Positions 1 to 5,377 of a stretch of DNA of 11,452 nucleotides are shown piece by piece. The DNA lies in contig CAMCWS010000069.1 of the NCBI GenBank assembly GCA_945882755.1, positions 1 to 11,452 of the forward strand, read 5' to 3'. The notes below the pieces were generated by a model. The model saw only the letters and a program-made list of their open reading frames with translations. It ran no database searches and had not been told where the DNA came from. A program made the translations under genes and the position numbers. Within the stretch, counting starts at the first letter, position 1. Each line of letters opens with the position of its first letter. This stretch comes from Bordetella parapertussis. GTDB taxonomy: Bacteria; Pseudomonadota; Gammaproteobacteria; Burkholderiales; Burkholderiaceae_C.

Positions 1-158
1 TGGTTGGGCGGTAAGTCCTCCAGACCTAATTTGCGAACCACTTGCTGCAATTCCACGGTAAGCCCGTGAAACTGCGCCAACATGGCGAGGCACTCCAGCA
101 CCTGCTTGTTGGTCTGATCAGAATGATGAGAAAAATCTTGCCTGCGGAATAACTTCAT
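1..158 (-). CDS. N-terminus of a probable type I secretion ABC transporter (C39-like domain), partial
   Basis: Fifty-two codons are visible from an ATG at 158 to the window edge, without a stop; the gene continues to the left. The residues LECLAMLAQFHGLTVELQQV (21-40) match the first helix pattern of the peptidase C39 or C39-like domain at the N-terminus of bacteriocin-processing and HlyB/LapB-type secretion ATPases. In active C39 peptidases a Cys sits four residues before the second Cys of this pattern; here that position is Gln19, so the domain would be the inactive C39-like form of RTX-type exporters. If so, the full protein would be an inner-membrane ATPase of about 700 residues that exports a substrate with a membrane fusion protein and an outer-membrane channel. 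No clear Shine-Dalgarno sequence precedes the ATG. The family call rests on about 50 residues and is tentative. Confidence 0.5.
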   Translation of the reverse strand, partial: MKLFRRQDFSHHSDQTNKQVLECLAMLAQFHGLTVELQQVVRKLGLEDLPPN

Positions 159-225
159 CCCACAGTTGTAATTTCTTATTGTTACAAATTATTTAATTTA
201 TTACTTAAATATATAGTAAAAATAT
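159..225. promoter_or_regulatory. AT-rich intergenic gap, likely leader/promoter region of the leftmost gene
   Basis: This gap separates the end of ygiQ from the start of the leftmost gene, both on the minus strand. From 171 to 235 only 6 of 65 bases are G or C, far from the surrounding coding sequence. It holds an inverted repeat TTGTAA/TTACAA (166-171 and 182-187, 10-base loop), just upstream of the ATG at 158. Several TATAAT-like hexamers can be drawn on the minus strand, but none has a convincing -35 partner, so I do not name a promoter. A regulatory role is inferred from composition and position only. Confidence 0.4.
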
Positions 226-235
226 TCATATTTTT
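218..235. repeat. Perfect AT-only inverted repeat over the ygiQ stop codon
   Basis: AAAAATAT (218-225) and ATATTTTT (228-235) are exact reverse complements separated by two bases; the TGA of ygiQ (226-228) lies in the turn. The stem has no G-C pair, so it would be a weak terminator. It could equally be a by-product of the AT-rich composition. Confidence 0.35.
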
Positions 236-2616
236 GTTTTGCGTGGCGGCAAACCGGTGTGCTGCGTCAGCAGCTTTCCGGGCGCTGCTTTCACCCGCCC
301 CTGCGTGACGGGGGAGGTTTTGGCCGCTACTGAGGTGCTGTTTTTGCGTCTACTGCTGGTGTAGCCCTCGGTGTTCAAGGGCTGAAAACGCGGAATCAAA
401 TGCTGTTTGCCATTGCCAATCAGGTCGGCACGTCCCATGGCTTTCAAGGCTTCGCGCAACAGCGGCCAGTTATTGGCGTCGTGGTAGCGCAAAAACGCTT
501 TGTGTAAGCGGCGGCGCTTGTCGCCCCGCACTATATCAACCGCTTCACTTTCTCGGCCCACACGACGCAGCGGGTTTTTGCCCGAGTGGTACATGGCCGT
601 GGCCGTGGCCATGGGGCTGGGGTAAAAGGTTTGCACCTGGTCGGCGCGAAAACCATTTTTCTTTAGCCACACCGCGAGGTGCATCATGTCTTCATCGCGG
701 GTGCCTGGGTGCGCCGCGATGAAATACGGAATCAGGTATTGCTTTTTGCCCGCCTCGGCGCTGTACTTGTCAAACATCTGCTTGAAGCGGTCGTAGGAAC
801 CAATGCCCGGCTTCATCATCATGGAAAGCGGGCTGCCCTCGGTGTGCTCAGGCGCAATTTTCAAATAGCCGCCCACATGGTAGGTCACCAACTCTTTCAC
901 ATACTCGGGGCTTTCCACCGCCAAGTCGTAACGCAAGCCTGAGCCGATGAGGATTTTTTTCACACCGCGCAGAGCACGTGCTTTGCGGTAGAGCTGAATC
1001 AAGGGCGCGTGGCTGGTGTTCAAGTTGGGGCAAATGCCAGGGTAGACGCAACTGGGTTTGCGACAAGCGGCTTCGATCTCAGGCGTTTTGCAACCTATGC
1101 GGTACATATTGGCGGTCGGGCCACCGAGGTCGCTGACCACGCCGGTGAAACCTGGCACCTTGTCGCGGATGTCTTCAATTTCGCGCAGGATGGACTCTTC
1201 GCTGCGGCTTTGGATGATGCGACCTTCGTGTTCGGTGATTGAACAAAAAGTACAACCACCAAAACAACCGCGCATGATGTTGACGCTGAAACGGATCATT
1301 TCCCACGCAGGGATTTTGGTCTCGCCATCATGACCGCCTTGGGCGTCTGCATAAGCTGGGTGCGGGCTGCGGGCATAAGGCAGATCAAACACATGATCCA
1401 TCTCGGCGGTGGTCAGCGGAATGGGCGGTGGGTTGATCCACACGTCTCTGGCGGTACGTCCTTCACCATGCGCTTGAACCAAGGCACGGGCATTACCGGG
1501 GTTGGTCTCGAGGTGCAGCACCCGGTTGGCATGGGCATACAAAACAGGATCACTTTTGACCTGCTCGTAGCTGGGCAAGCGGATGACGCTTTTGTTGCGG
1601 GGCGGGACTTTGACCTGCTTCGTCGCTTCGCTCCTCGCAGTGACATGGCTGAGCGCGTCCTTAGCGTCATTGCGAGCGCCAATAGCGTCATTGCGAACGC
1701 CAATAGCGTCATTGCGAACGAAGTGAAGCAATCTCTCCTGAGGCTGCTTCGTCGCTTCGCTCCTCGCAGTGACAGTGTCCAACTCATCCTGCCGCGCACA
1801 AGTCTCGCCTTGCGCCAAGGCCTGCTCGCTCACCATCAAATACGGGTTCACATGCGACTCAACCCGTCCGGGCATGTCTACTTCTGTGCTGTCAATTTCG
1901 AACCAACCCTCTGGGGTGTGGCGCACCATGAAAGCTGTACCGCGTACATCTGTGATGTCGGTAATGGCTTCTTTGGCTGCCAAGCGATGTGCCACTTCCA
2001 CCAAGGCGCGTTCGGCGTTGCCATACAGCAGCAAATCTGCTTTGGCATCAATCAAAATAGCGCGACGCACTTTGTCTTGCCAGTAGTCATAGTGGGCAAT
2101 GCGTCGCAAAGACGCTTCAATGCCGCCAATAATGATGGGTACTTCAGGGTATGCCTCACGGCAGCGCTGGCTGTACACCAACACACTGCGGTCAGGTCGC
2201 TTGCCACCCACACCGCCAGGGGTGTAAGCGTCGTCGCTGCGGATTTTGCGATCGGCGGTGTAGCGGTTGATCATGGAGTCCATGTTGCCCGCGGTCACAC
2301 CATAAAACAAATTGGGTTTACCTAAAGCCTGAAACGGCTCTGCGCTGTGCCACTCTGGCTGGGCAATGATGCCCACGCGAAAACCTTGCGCCTCCAACAT
2401 GCGGCCAATGACCGCCATGCCAAAACTGGGGTGGTCCACATAGGCGTCGCCCGTCACCAAAATGATGTCGCAACTGTCCCAACCCAGCTGCGTCATCTCG
2501 GCGCGGCTCATGGGCAAAAACGGTGCCGTGCCAAACCTCGCCGCCCAATACTTACGGTAACTGGTCAGGGGCTTGGCAATGCGCTGGAAAAAGGAAACAT
2601 CGATGGGAGCGTTCAT
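226..2616 (-). CDS. ygiQ: YgiQ family radical SAM protein carrying an in-frame repeat insertion
   Basis: The product is 796 residues; E. coli YgiQ is near 740. Residues 1 to about 400 form the YgiQ N-terminal region ([20 protein letters not shown] near 46-65, [19 protein letters not shown] further on). The radical SAM cluster motif CxxxCxxC is Cys451, Cys455 and Cys458 in [16 protein letters not shown], which should bind a 4Fe-4S cluster and S-adenosylmethionine. The C-terminal part ([30 protein letters not shown]) is typical of the family and ends in a basic, low-complexity tail. I know of no established reaction for the family. The start ATG at 2616 has AGGGG about five bases upstream. Residues 282-334 are encoded by a palindromic repeat element (described separately); they fall in a linker between [12 protein letters not shown] and [11 protein letters not shown], before the iron-sulfur site. 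The conserved sequence resumes intact on both sides, so the gene is probably functional. It is divergent from the toxin-antitoxin island. Confidence 0.96.
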   Translation of the reverse strand: MNAPIDVSFFQRIAKPLTSYRKYWAARFGTAPFLPMSRAEMTQLGWDSCDIILVTGDAYVDHPSFGMAVIGRMLEAQGFRVGIIAQPEWHSAEPFQALGKPNLFYGVTAGNMDSMINRYTADRKIRSDDAYTPGGVGGKRPDRSVLVYSQRCREAYPEVPIIIGGIEASLRRIAHYDYWQDKVRRAILIDAKADLLLYGNAERALVEVAHRLAAKEAITDITDVRGTAFMVRHTPEGWFEIDSTEVDMPGRVESHVNPYLMVSEQALAQGETCARQDELDTVTARSEATKQPQERLLHFVRNDAIGVRNDAIGARNDAKDALSHVTARSEATKQVKVPPRNKSVIRLPSYEQVKSDPVLYAHANRVLHLETNPGNARALVQAHGEGRTARDVWINPPPIPLTTAEMDHVFDLPYARSPHPAYADAQGGHDGETKIPAWEMIRFSVNIMRGCFGGCTFCSITEHEGRIIQSRSEESILREIEDIRDKVPGFTGVVSDLGGPTANMYRIGCKTPEIEAACRKPSCVYPGICPNLNTSHAPLIQLYRKARALRGVKKILIGSGLRYDLAVESPEYVKELVTYHVGGYLKIAPEHTEGSPLSMMMKPGIGSYDRFKQMFDKYSAEAGKKQYLIPYFIAAHPGTRDEDMMHLAVWLKKNGFRADQVQTFYPSPMATATAMYHSGKNPLRRVGRESEAVDIVRGDKRRRLHKAFLRYHDANNWPLLREALKAMGRADLIGNGKQHLIPRFQPLNTEGYTSSRRKNSTSVAAKTSPVTQGRVKAAPGKLLTQHTGLPPRKTKI
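1615..1774. repeat. Palindromic repeat element inserted in frame in ygiQ
   Basis: The element is built from two kinds of half-arm. The R arm, 31 bp beginning CTGCTTCGTCGCTTCGCTCC and ending TCGCAGTGACA, occurs twice without mismatch (1615-1645 and 1744-1774). The L arm begins GTCATTGCGA and occurs at 1667, 1688 and 1709; the last copy is the most complete (to about 1733, ending GAAGCAATC). The L arm at 1709-1733 and the R arm at 1744-1773 are imperfect reverse complements around a loop of about 10 bases, giving a long hairpin. The stretch from 1615 to 1773 is 159 bp, or exactly 53 codons, and reads [10 protein letters not shown], then RND repeats, then [10 protein letters not shown] again in ygiQ. 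Short peptides of this kind recur in many unrelated bacterial genomes as translations of dispersed GTCATTGCGA-type palindromes, and in-frame palindromic elements are known from Rickettsia genes. No transposase is present here. What mobilises it is unknown from this window. Confidence 0.85.
1664..1720. repeat. 21-bp tandem repeat (about 2.7 copies) within the palindromic element
   Basis: Units begin at 1664, 1685 and 1706 with the shared core GCGTCATTGCGA, followed by a/g and CGCCAATA in the first two; the third runs on into the long L arm. Units one and two differ at one base (1676 G against 1697 A). The 21-base period is seven codons, so gain or loss of a unit would keep ygiQ in frame; in the protein it appears as AIGVRND and AIGARND steps. 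Confidence 0.85.
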
Positions 2617-2648
2617 TAGCCCCTGATTCTAGGTGGCATAGACATTCG

Positions 2649-2658
2649 CAAAGCTTTG
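2649..2658. repeat. 10-bp perfect palindrome between ygiQ and the antitoxin gene
   Basis: CAAAGCTTTG equals its own reverse complement and lies in the divergent intergenic region 33 bases upstream of the ygiQ start. At this length it may be chance; it is listed because a longer palindrome follows 21 bases further on. Confidence 0.3.
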
Positions 2659-2679
2659 GGCTTGAAATAGCCTTGCTGC

Positions 2680-2697
2680 TTTGAAGCATGCTTCAAA
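2680..2697. promoter_or_regulatory. 18-bp perfect palindrome, candidate operator
   Basis: TTTGAAGCATGCTTCAAA is identical to its reverse complement. It lies 63 bases upstream of the ygiQ start and 65 bases upstream of the antitoxin start, near the middle of the divergent region, so it could bind a dimeric regulator acting on either gene. It has no loop, so as a terminator it would be poor. The regulator is not known; Phd/YefM antitoxins do bind palindromes in their own promoters, which makes the encoded antitoxin one candidate. Confidence 0.45.
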
Positions 2698-2708
2698 AAC
2701 CAGATTAC

Positions 2709-2735
2709 TGTATGTGTCAATTGTCGTAACATACA
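2709..2735. promoter_or_regulatory. Inverted repeat upstream of the antitoxin gene, candidate autoregulatory operator
   Basis: TGTATGT (2709-2715) and ACATACA (2729-2735) are exact inverted arms with 13 bases between, about 20 bp centre to centre (two helical turns). The second arm ends 27 bases before the antitoxin start codon, where the promoter should be. TAACAT (2727-2732) is a weak -10 candidate overlapping the right arm, without a good -35. Position and symmetry fit autorepression by the antitoxin-toxin complex, as is usual for Phd/VapB-type modules; binding is inferred. Confidence 0.5.
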
Positions 2736-2751
2736 AGCATCGATTCCTGCC

Positions 2752-2756
2752 AGGAG
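2752..2756 (+). promoter_or_regulatory. Ribosome binding site of the antitoxin gene
   Basis: AGGAG with a six-base spacer to the ATG at 2763. It is the strongest such site in the island, in line with higher synthesis of antitoxin than of the toxin downstream, whose start has no clear site. Confidence 0.75.
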
Positions 2757-2762
2757 CTAGCG

Positions 2763-3032
2763 ATGAGCCTGTTTACTTACTCTAGCCGCGAATTCACCCG
2801 CGATGTGTCCGCCGCCAAACGCGCCGCGGAAAAAGGTCCCGTCTTCATAACCGACCGTGGTCGCCCCGCTTACGCCTTGTTGCGCATAGAGGACTATTAC
2901 AAGCTACAAGGCCAGCCGACCGAAAGCCTGTTGGACGTGATGAATGCCATTCCTGGTGGAGAAGGAATTGATTTTGAAGCACCCAACTTGCAATTACAGA
3001 TCCAGCCCGCCCAGTTTCTTCAAGCAGACTGA
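2763..3032 (+). CDS. Type II toxin-antitoxin system antitoxin, Phd/YefM family
   Basis: An 89-residue protein. Residues 6-47 (YSSREFTRDVSAAKRAAEKG, then PVFITDRGRPAYALLRIEDY) follow the Phd/YefM N-terminal DNA-binding fold, including the ITDRGRP turn. The C-terminal part from about residue 53, predicted acidic and flexible, would wrap around and block the toxin active site. The gene is two bases upstream of the PIN-domain toxin gene, the usual antitoxin-first order. The protein should also repress its own promoter; candidate operators lie at 2709-2735 and 2680-2697. The start is set by AGGAG six bases upstream. Family assignment is firm; naming it vapB would be convention only. Confidence 0.9.
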   Translation: MSLFTYSSREFTRDVSAAKRAAEKGPVFITDRGRPAYALLRIEDYYKLQGQPTESLLDVMNAIPGGEGIDFEAPNLQLQIQPAQFLQAD

Positions 3033-3034
3033 AG

Positions 3035-3448
3035 ATGTTTTTGCTAGACACCAACGTCATTTCAGAATTGCGCCAAGGCAAGCCCATGCAAAACGCTCAG
3101 GTCTTGGCATGGGCGCAGCAGCAAATCTTCGAGCAGTTCTTCATATCCGCCATCACCCTGCTTGAACTTGAAAAAGGGGTACAAGCACTGGAACATAAAC
3201 ACCCCCCTCAAGGCCAAGCACTGCGACGTTGGATGGATGGCGTGACCGATGTCTTTGATGGACGCACAATTGCCTTTTCGGCCAGCATGGCCAAGCGATG
3301 TGCGGGTTTGCATTTTCCGCATAGCATTTCAGAACGTGATGCGATGATCGCAGCCACCGCCCTTGAACATCGCTTCACGGTGGTCACCCGCAATACCAAA
3401 GATTTTCAAACCACGGGCGCTAAATTGCTCAACCCTTGGGAAAGCTGA
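3035..3448 (+). CDS. vapC: PIN-domain ribonuclease toxin, VapC/FitB-like
   Basis: A 137-residue protein, the usual PIN toxin length. It begins MFLLDTNVISELRQGKP and contains FISAITLLELEKGV, ERDAMIAATALEH and VVTRNTKDF, ending NPWES, a pattern close to FitB-like VapC proteins. The acidic residues expected to hold Mg2+ are Asp5, Glu44, Asp102 and Asp123 (the last within the TRNxxDF motif), all present, so the enzyme should be an active RNase when free of antitoxin. Its RNA target cannot be told from sequence. The start lies two bases after the antitoxin stop with only a weak ribosome site, which suggests translational coupling. The last 13 bases overlap the probable TTG start of the first chromate transporter gene. 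Confidence 0.93.
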   Translation: MFLLDTNVISELRQGKPMQNAQVLAWAQQQIFEQFFISAITLLELEKGVQALEHKHPPQGQALRRWMDGVTDVFDGRTIAFSASMAKRCAGLHFPHSISERDAMIAATALEHRFTVVTRNTKDFQTTGAKLLNPWES

Positions 3449-4017
3449 ACATTACAAACGTACCCCGCTCCCGCACCGACTTGTTTTTGTCCTTCACTTG
3501 GCTGGGCCTGCAAGGCTTTGGCGGGGTGTTGGCCGTGGTGCAACGCGAAATGGTTGACCGCAAACAATGGATGACGCTGTCCGAGTTTGCAGAGGAATGG
3601 GCTTTGGCGCAAACCATTCCAGGGCCGAATGTGGTGAATCTCTCAGTCATGTTTGGCGCTAAACACTTCGGTCCCACAGGTGCATTGGCCGCAATGAGCG
3701 GCTTGCTGCTGTTGCCTGGCTTGTTGATGCTGGCCATTGTGATTGGCTTTCAAGCCTTCGCCCACTTGCCTGTGGTTGCATCCGCCTTGCATGGCATGGG
3801 CGTGGCAGCAGCTGGCATGGTGATGGCAGCAGGTTGGCGATTCTGGCCGACGGTCAAGCAACATCCCTTGGGCTGGCCTTTGGGTTTAGCGTTCGCAACG
3901 GTGAGCTTCGCATTGGCCGCTTTGATGCACTGGCCTTTGGCCCATGTGATTGGCGTGGTGGGACTGGTCTCCTGCGGACTCACATGGTGGCGCTTACAAG
4001 CCAAGGCGCGATCATGA
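3436..4017 (+). CDS. chrA: Chromate transporter, half-size ChrA protein 1 (N-terminal-type)
   Basis: A 193-residue membrane protein of the CHR family with one CHR domain: FLSFTWLGLQGFGG (17-30), then QREMVDRKQWMTLSEFAEEW and AQTIPGPN (58-65), followed by about five hydrophobic segments. Family members expel chromate from the cytoplasm, and half-size proteins are encoded in pairs (as YwrA/YwrB in Bacillus subtilis) that are both needed. The start is uncertain. The conserved region begins near residue 14 and the only in-frame ATG is at residue 39, too late, so TTG at 3436 inside vapC is the best choice, although no Shine-Dalgarno sequence is seen before it. CTG at 3445 is another possibility. 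The gene overlaps vapC by 13 bases and the next chromate gene by four. The actual substrate could be another oxyanion. Confidence 0.88.
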   Translation: MGKLNITNVPRSRTDLFLSFTWLGLQGFGGVLAVVQREMVDRKQWMTLSEFAEEWALAQTIPGPNVVNLSVMFGAKHFGPTGALAAMSGLLLLPGLLMLAIVIGFQAFAHLPVVASALHGMGVAAAGMVMAAGWRFWPTVKQHPLGWPLGLAFATVSFALAALMHWPLAHVIGVVGLVSCGLTWWRLQAKARS

Positions 4018-4595
4018 CTTGGCAACTGTGGCTGGAGTTGCATTTGCATTTCTGCATGTTGTCGTTACTGGCCGTGGGTGGCGCCTTGGCCATCGTGCCC
4101 GAGATGCACCGCTATTTGGTGAACGATTTGCAATTGCTTTCAGAGACGACCTTCAGCCAATCGGTTACCTTGGCACAAATTGCACCAGGCCCCAATATTT
4201 TGTTGGTGGGCGTCATGGGTTGGAACATCGGTTTACAAGCAGCCGGTGGCTTTGAAGCTGGGGGTGTGGCCATGGTCACAGGTTTGCTGATGGCTTTGTC
4301 TTTGTTAACCTCAGCGGTTCTGCCCTCCTCGCTGCTGAGTTACTTCATGGTGAAGTGGTTGCAATTGCATCAACATGCCTTGGGTGTTCGTGCTTTCAAA
4401 GCTGGCATGTTGCCACTGGTGATGGGCTTGATGATTTCAGCAGGATGGTTGTTACAAACTGCCAGCAACCCACAAATGGATTGGCGTTTGCTGTTGGTAT
4501 GTCTCGCCAGTATGTTGATCGTGTTGTTCACCCGCGTACACCTGTTGTGGTTGATGTTGGGTGGTGCTTTAGCAGGTGCAGTTTTGGGCTTGTGA
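4014..4595 (+). CDS. chrA: Chromate transporter, half-size ChrA protein 2 (C-terminal-type)
   Basis: A 193-residue membrane protein with the second CHR domain: LSLLAVGGALAIVPEMHRYL (17-36), then TFSQSVTLAQIAPGPN (46-61), GWNIGLQAAGG and several hydrophobic segments. It is the partner of the half-size protein just upstream; in pairs of this type the two halves are thought to sit in the membrane in opposite orientation and act together. The ATG at 4014 overlaps the upstream TGA as ATGA, and AAGG seven bases before it supports this start. A longer reading from 3834 would lie inside the first chromate gene and is not needed. The gene converges with rlmB across 13 bases, with no hairpin terminator visible. 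Confidence 0.9.
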   Translation: MTWQLWLELHLHFCMLSLLAVGGALAIVPEMHRYLVNDLQLLSETTFSQSVTLAQIAPGPNILLVGVMGWNIGLQAAGGFEAGGVAMVTGLLMALSLLTSAVLPSSLLSYFMVKWLQLHQHALGVRAFKAGMLPLVMGLMISAGWLLQTASNPQMDWRLLLVCLASMLIVLFTRVHLLWLMLGGALAGAVLGL

Positions 4596-4608
4596 TGTTG
4601 GGCGCGGC

Positions 4609-5358
4609 TTAACGAACGCTTCGCTGCCTGACGGTTTCGTAAAGGCAAATGCCGCTGGCCACCGACACATTCAAACTCTCCACACCACCGGCCATGGGAA
4701 TACTCACCAGTTGGTCGCAAGTCTTGCGGGTGAGTTGTCGCAAGCCGTCGCCTTCTGCGCCTAAGACCCATGCAGTCGACACTTTCAAATCCACGTCGTA
4801 CAAAGTTTGCGGCGCATCGTCGCTGGTGCCGGTGATCCAAATGTTGCGCTCTTTCAGTTCATTCAAGGTACGGGCTAAATTGGTCACCATGAAATACGGC
4901 ACAGTTTCAGCCGCACCACTGGCCACTTTGGCTACCGTGGCGTTGATGCCCACTGCATGGTCTTTGGGGGCGATGACGGCATGTACACCTGCACCATCGG
5001 CCACCCGCAAACACGCACCCAGGTTGTGCGGGTCGGTGATGCCGTCGAGCACCAAGATCAAGGCAGGCACATCGGAAGGCAAGGCTTCCAAACAAGCATC
5101 CAGTGACTTGGCGATATCAATCGCGTGAACACGGGCGACCACCCCTTGGTGACCATGGCTGCCAGCCAACTGCGCCAAGCGAGGCCCATCAGCTTCCACC
5201 AATTTCACTTTGGCCTCTTTGGCTCGCTCTTGAAACTGGCGCATACGGGCGTCACGTCGGGTCGGATCAATGAAAACCTCAATCACCGACGCGGGTGATG
5301 TTTTCAGGCGAACGCCGACCGCGTGAAATCCAAACAATACCTTGATGGGCGTGGCCAT
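4609..5358 (-). CDS. rlmB: 23S rRNA (guanosine-2'-O-)-methyltransferase RlmB
   Basis: A 249-residue SPOUT-class methyltransferase, full length. The N-terminal part (1-75) is the L30e-like substrate-binding domain beginning KVLFGFHAV. The knotted catalytic domain shows motif 1 DGITDPHNLGACLR (105-118, with Asn112 and Arg118), motif 2 GAEGDGLR (200-207) and motif 3 IPMAGGVESLNVS (220-232). The enzyme methylates the ribose of G2251 in the peptidyl-transferase P loop of 23S rRNA using S-adenosylmethionine. AGGA six bases before the ATG at 5358 supports the start. It lies 19 bases after the hydrolase gene and appears to be last in the minus-strand operon. In many proteobacteria rlmB follows rnr; that gene is not here. 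Confidence 0.96.
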   Translation of the reverse strand: MATPIKVLFGFHAVGVRLKTSPASVIEVFIDPTRRDARMRQFQERAKEAKVKLVEADGPRLAQLAGSHGHQGVVARVHAIDIAKSLDACLEALPSDVPALILVLDGITDPHNLGACLRVADGAGVHAVIAPKDHAVGINATVAKVASGAAETVPYFMVTNLARTLNELKERNIWITGTSDDAPQTLYDVDLKVSTAWVLGAEGDGLRQLTRKTCDQLVSIPMAGGVESLNVSVASGICLYETVRQRSVR

Positions 5359-5377
5359 GTGGTTTCCTAAATAAAGC

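Noticed and set aside
218..235. Rho-independent terminator of ygiQ
   Set aside because: The stem is perfect but contains only A-T pairs and overlaps the stop codon; it lacks the GC-rich stem expected, so it is listed only as an inverted repeat.
1615..1774. CRISPR-like array
   Set aside because: The direct repeats are palindromic arms with no unique spacers of constant length, the 21-bp units are adjacent, and no cas gene is present.
1413..1799. Minus-strand frame rich in [13 protein letters not shown] repeats
   Set aside because: It lies wholly inside ygiQ in another frame and consists largely of translated repeat; peptides like this are typical false hypothetical proteins.
1330..2325. Long plus-strand open frame of 331 codons opposite ygiQ
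   Set aside because: It is a shadow of ygiQ. It has no recognisable domain, and part of its openness comes from the palindromic repeat, which is open in several frames.
2626..2654. ygiQ promoter with TAGAAT as -10
   Set aside because: The resulting transcript would start within a few bases of the ATG and exclude the Shine-Dalgarno sequence, and no acceptable -35 lies upstream.
3834..4595. Longer version of the second chromate gene (253 codons)
   Set aside because: The extra 60 codons overlap the first chromate gene in another frame and have no CHR similarity; the ATG at 4014 has a ribosome site and starts just before the conserved domain.
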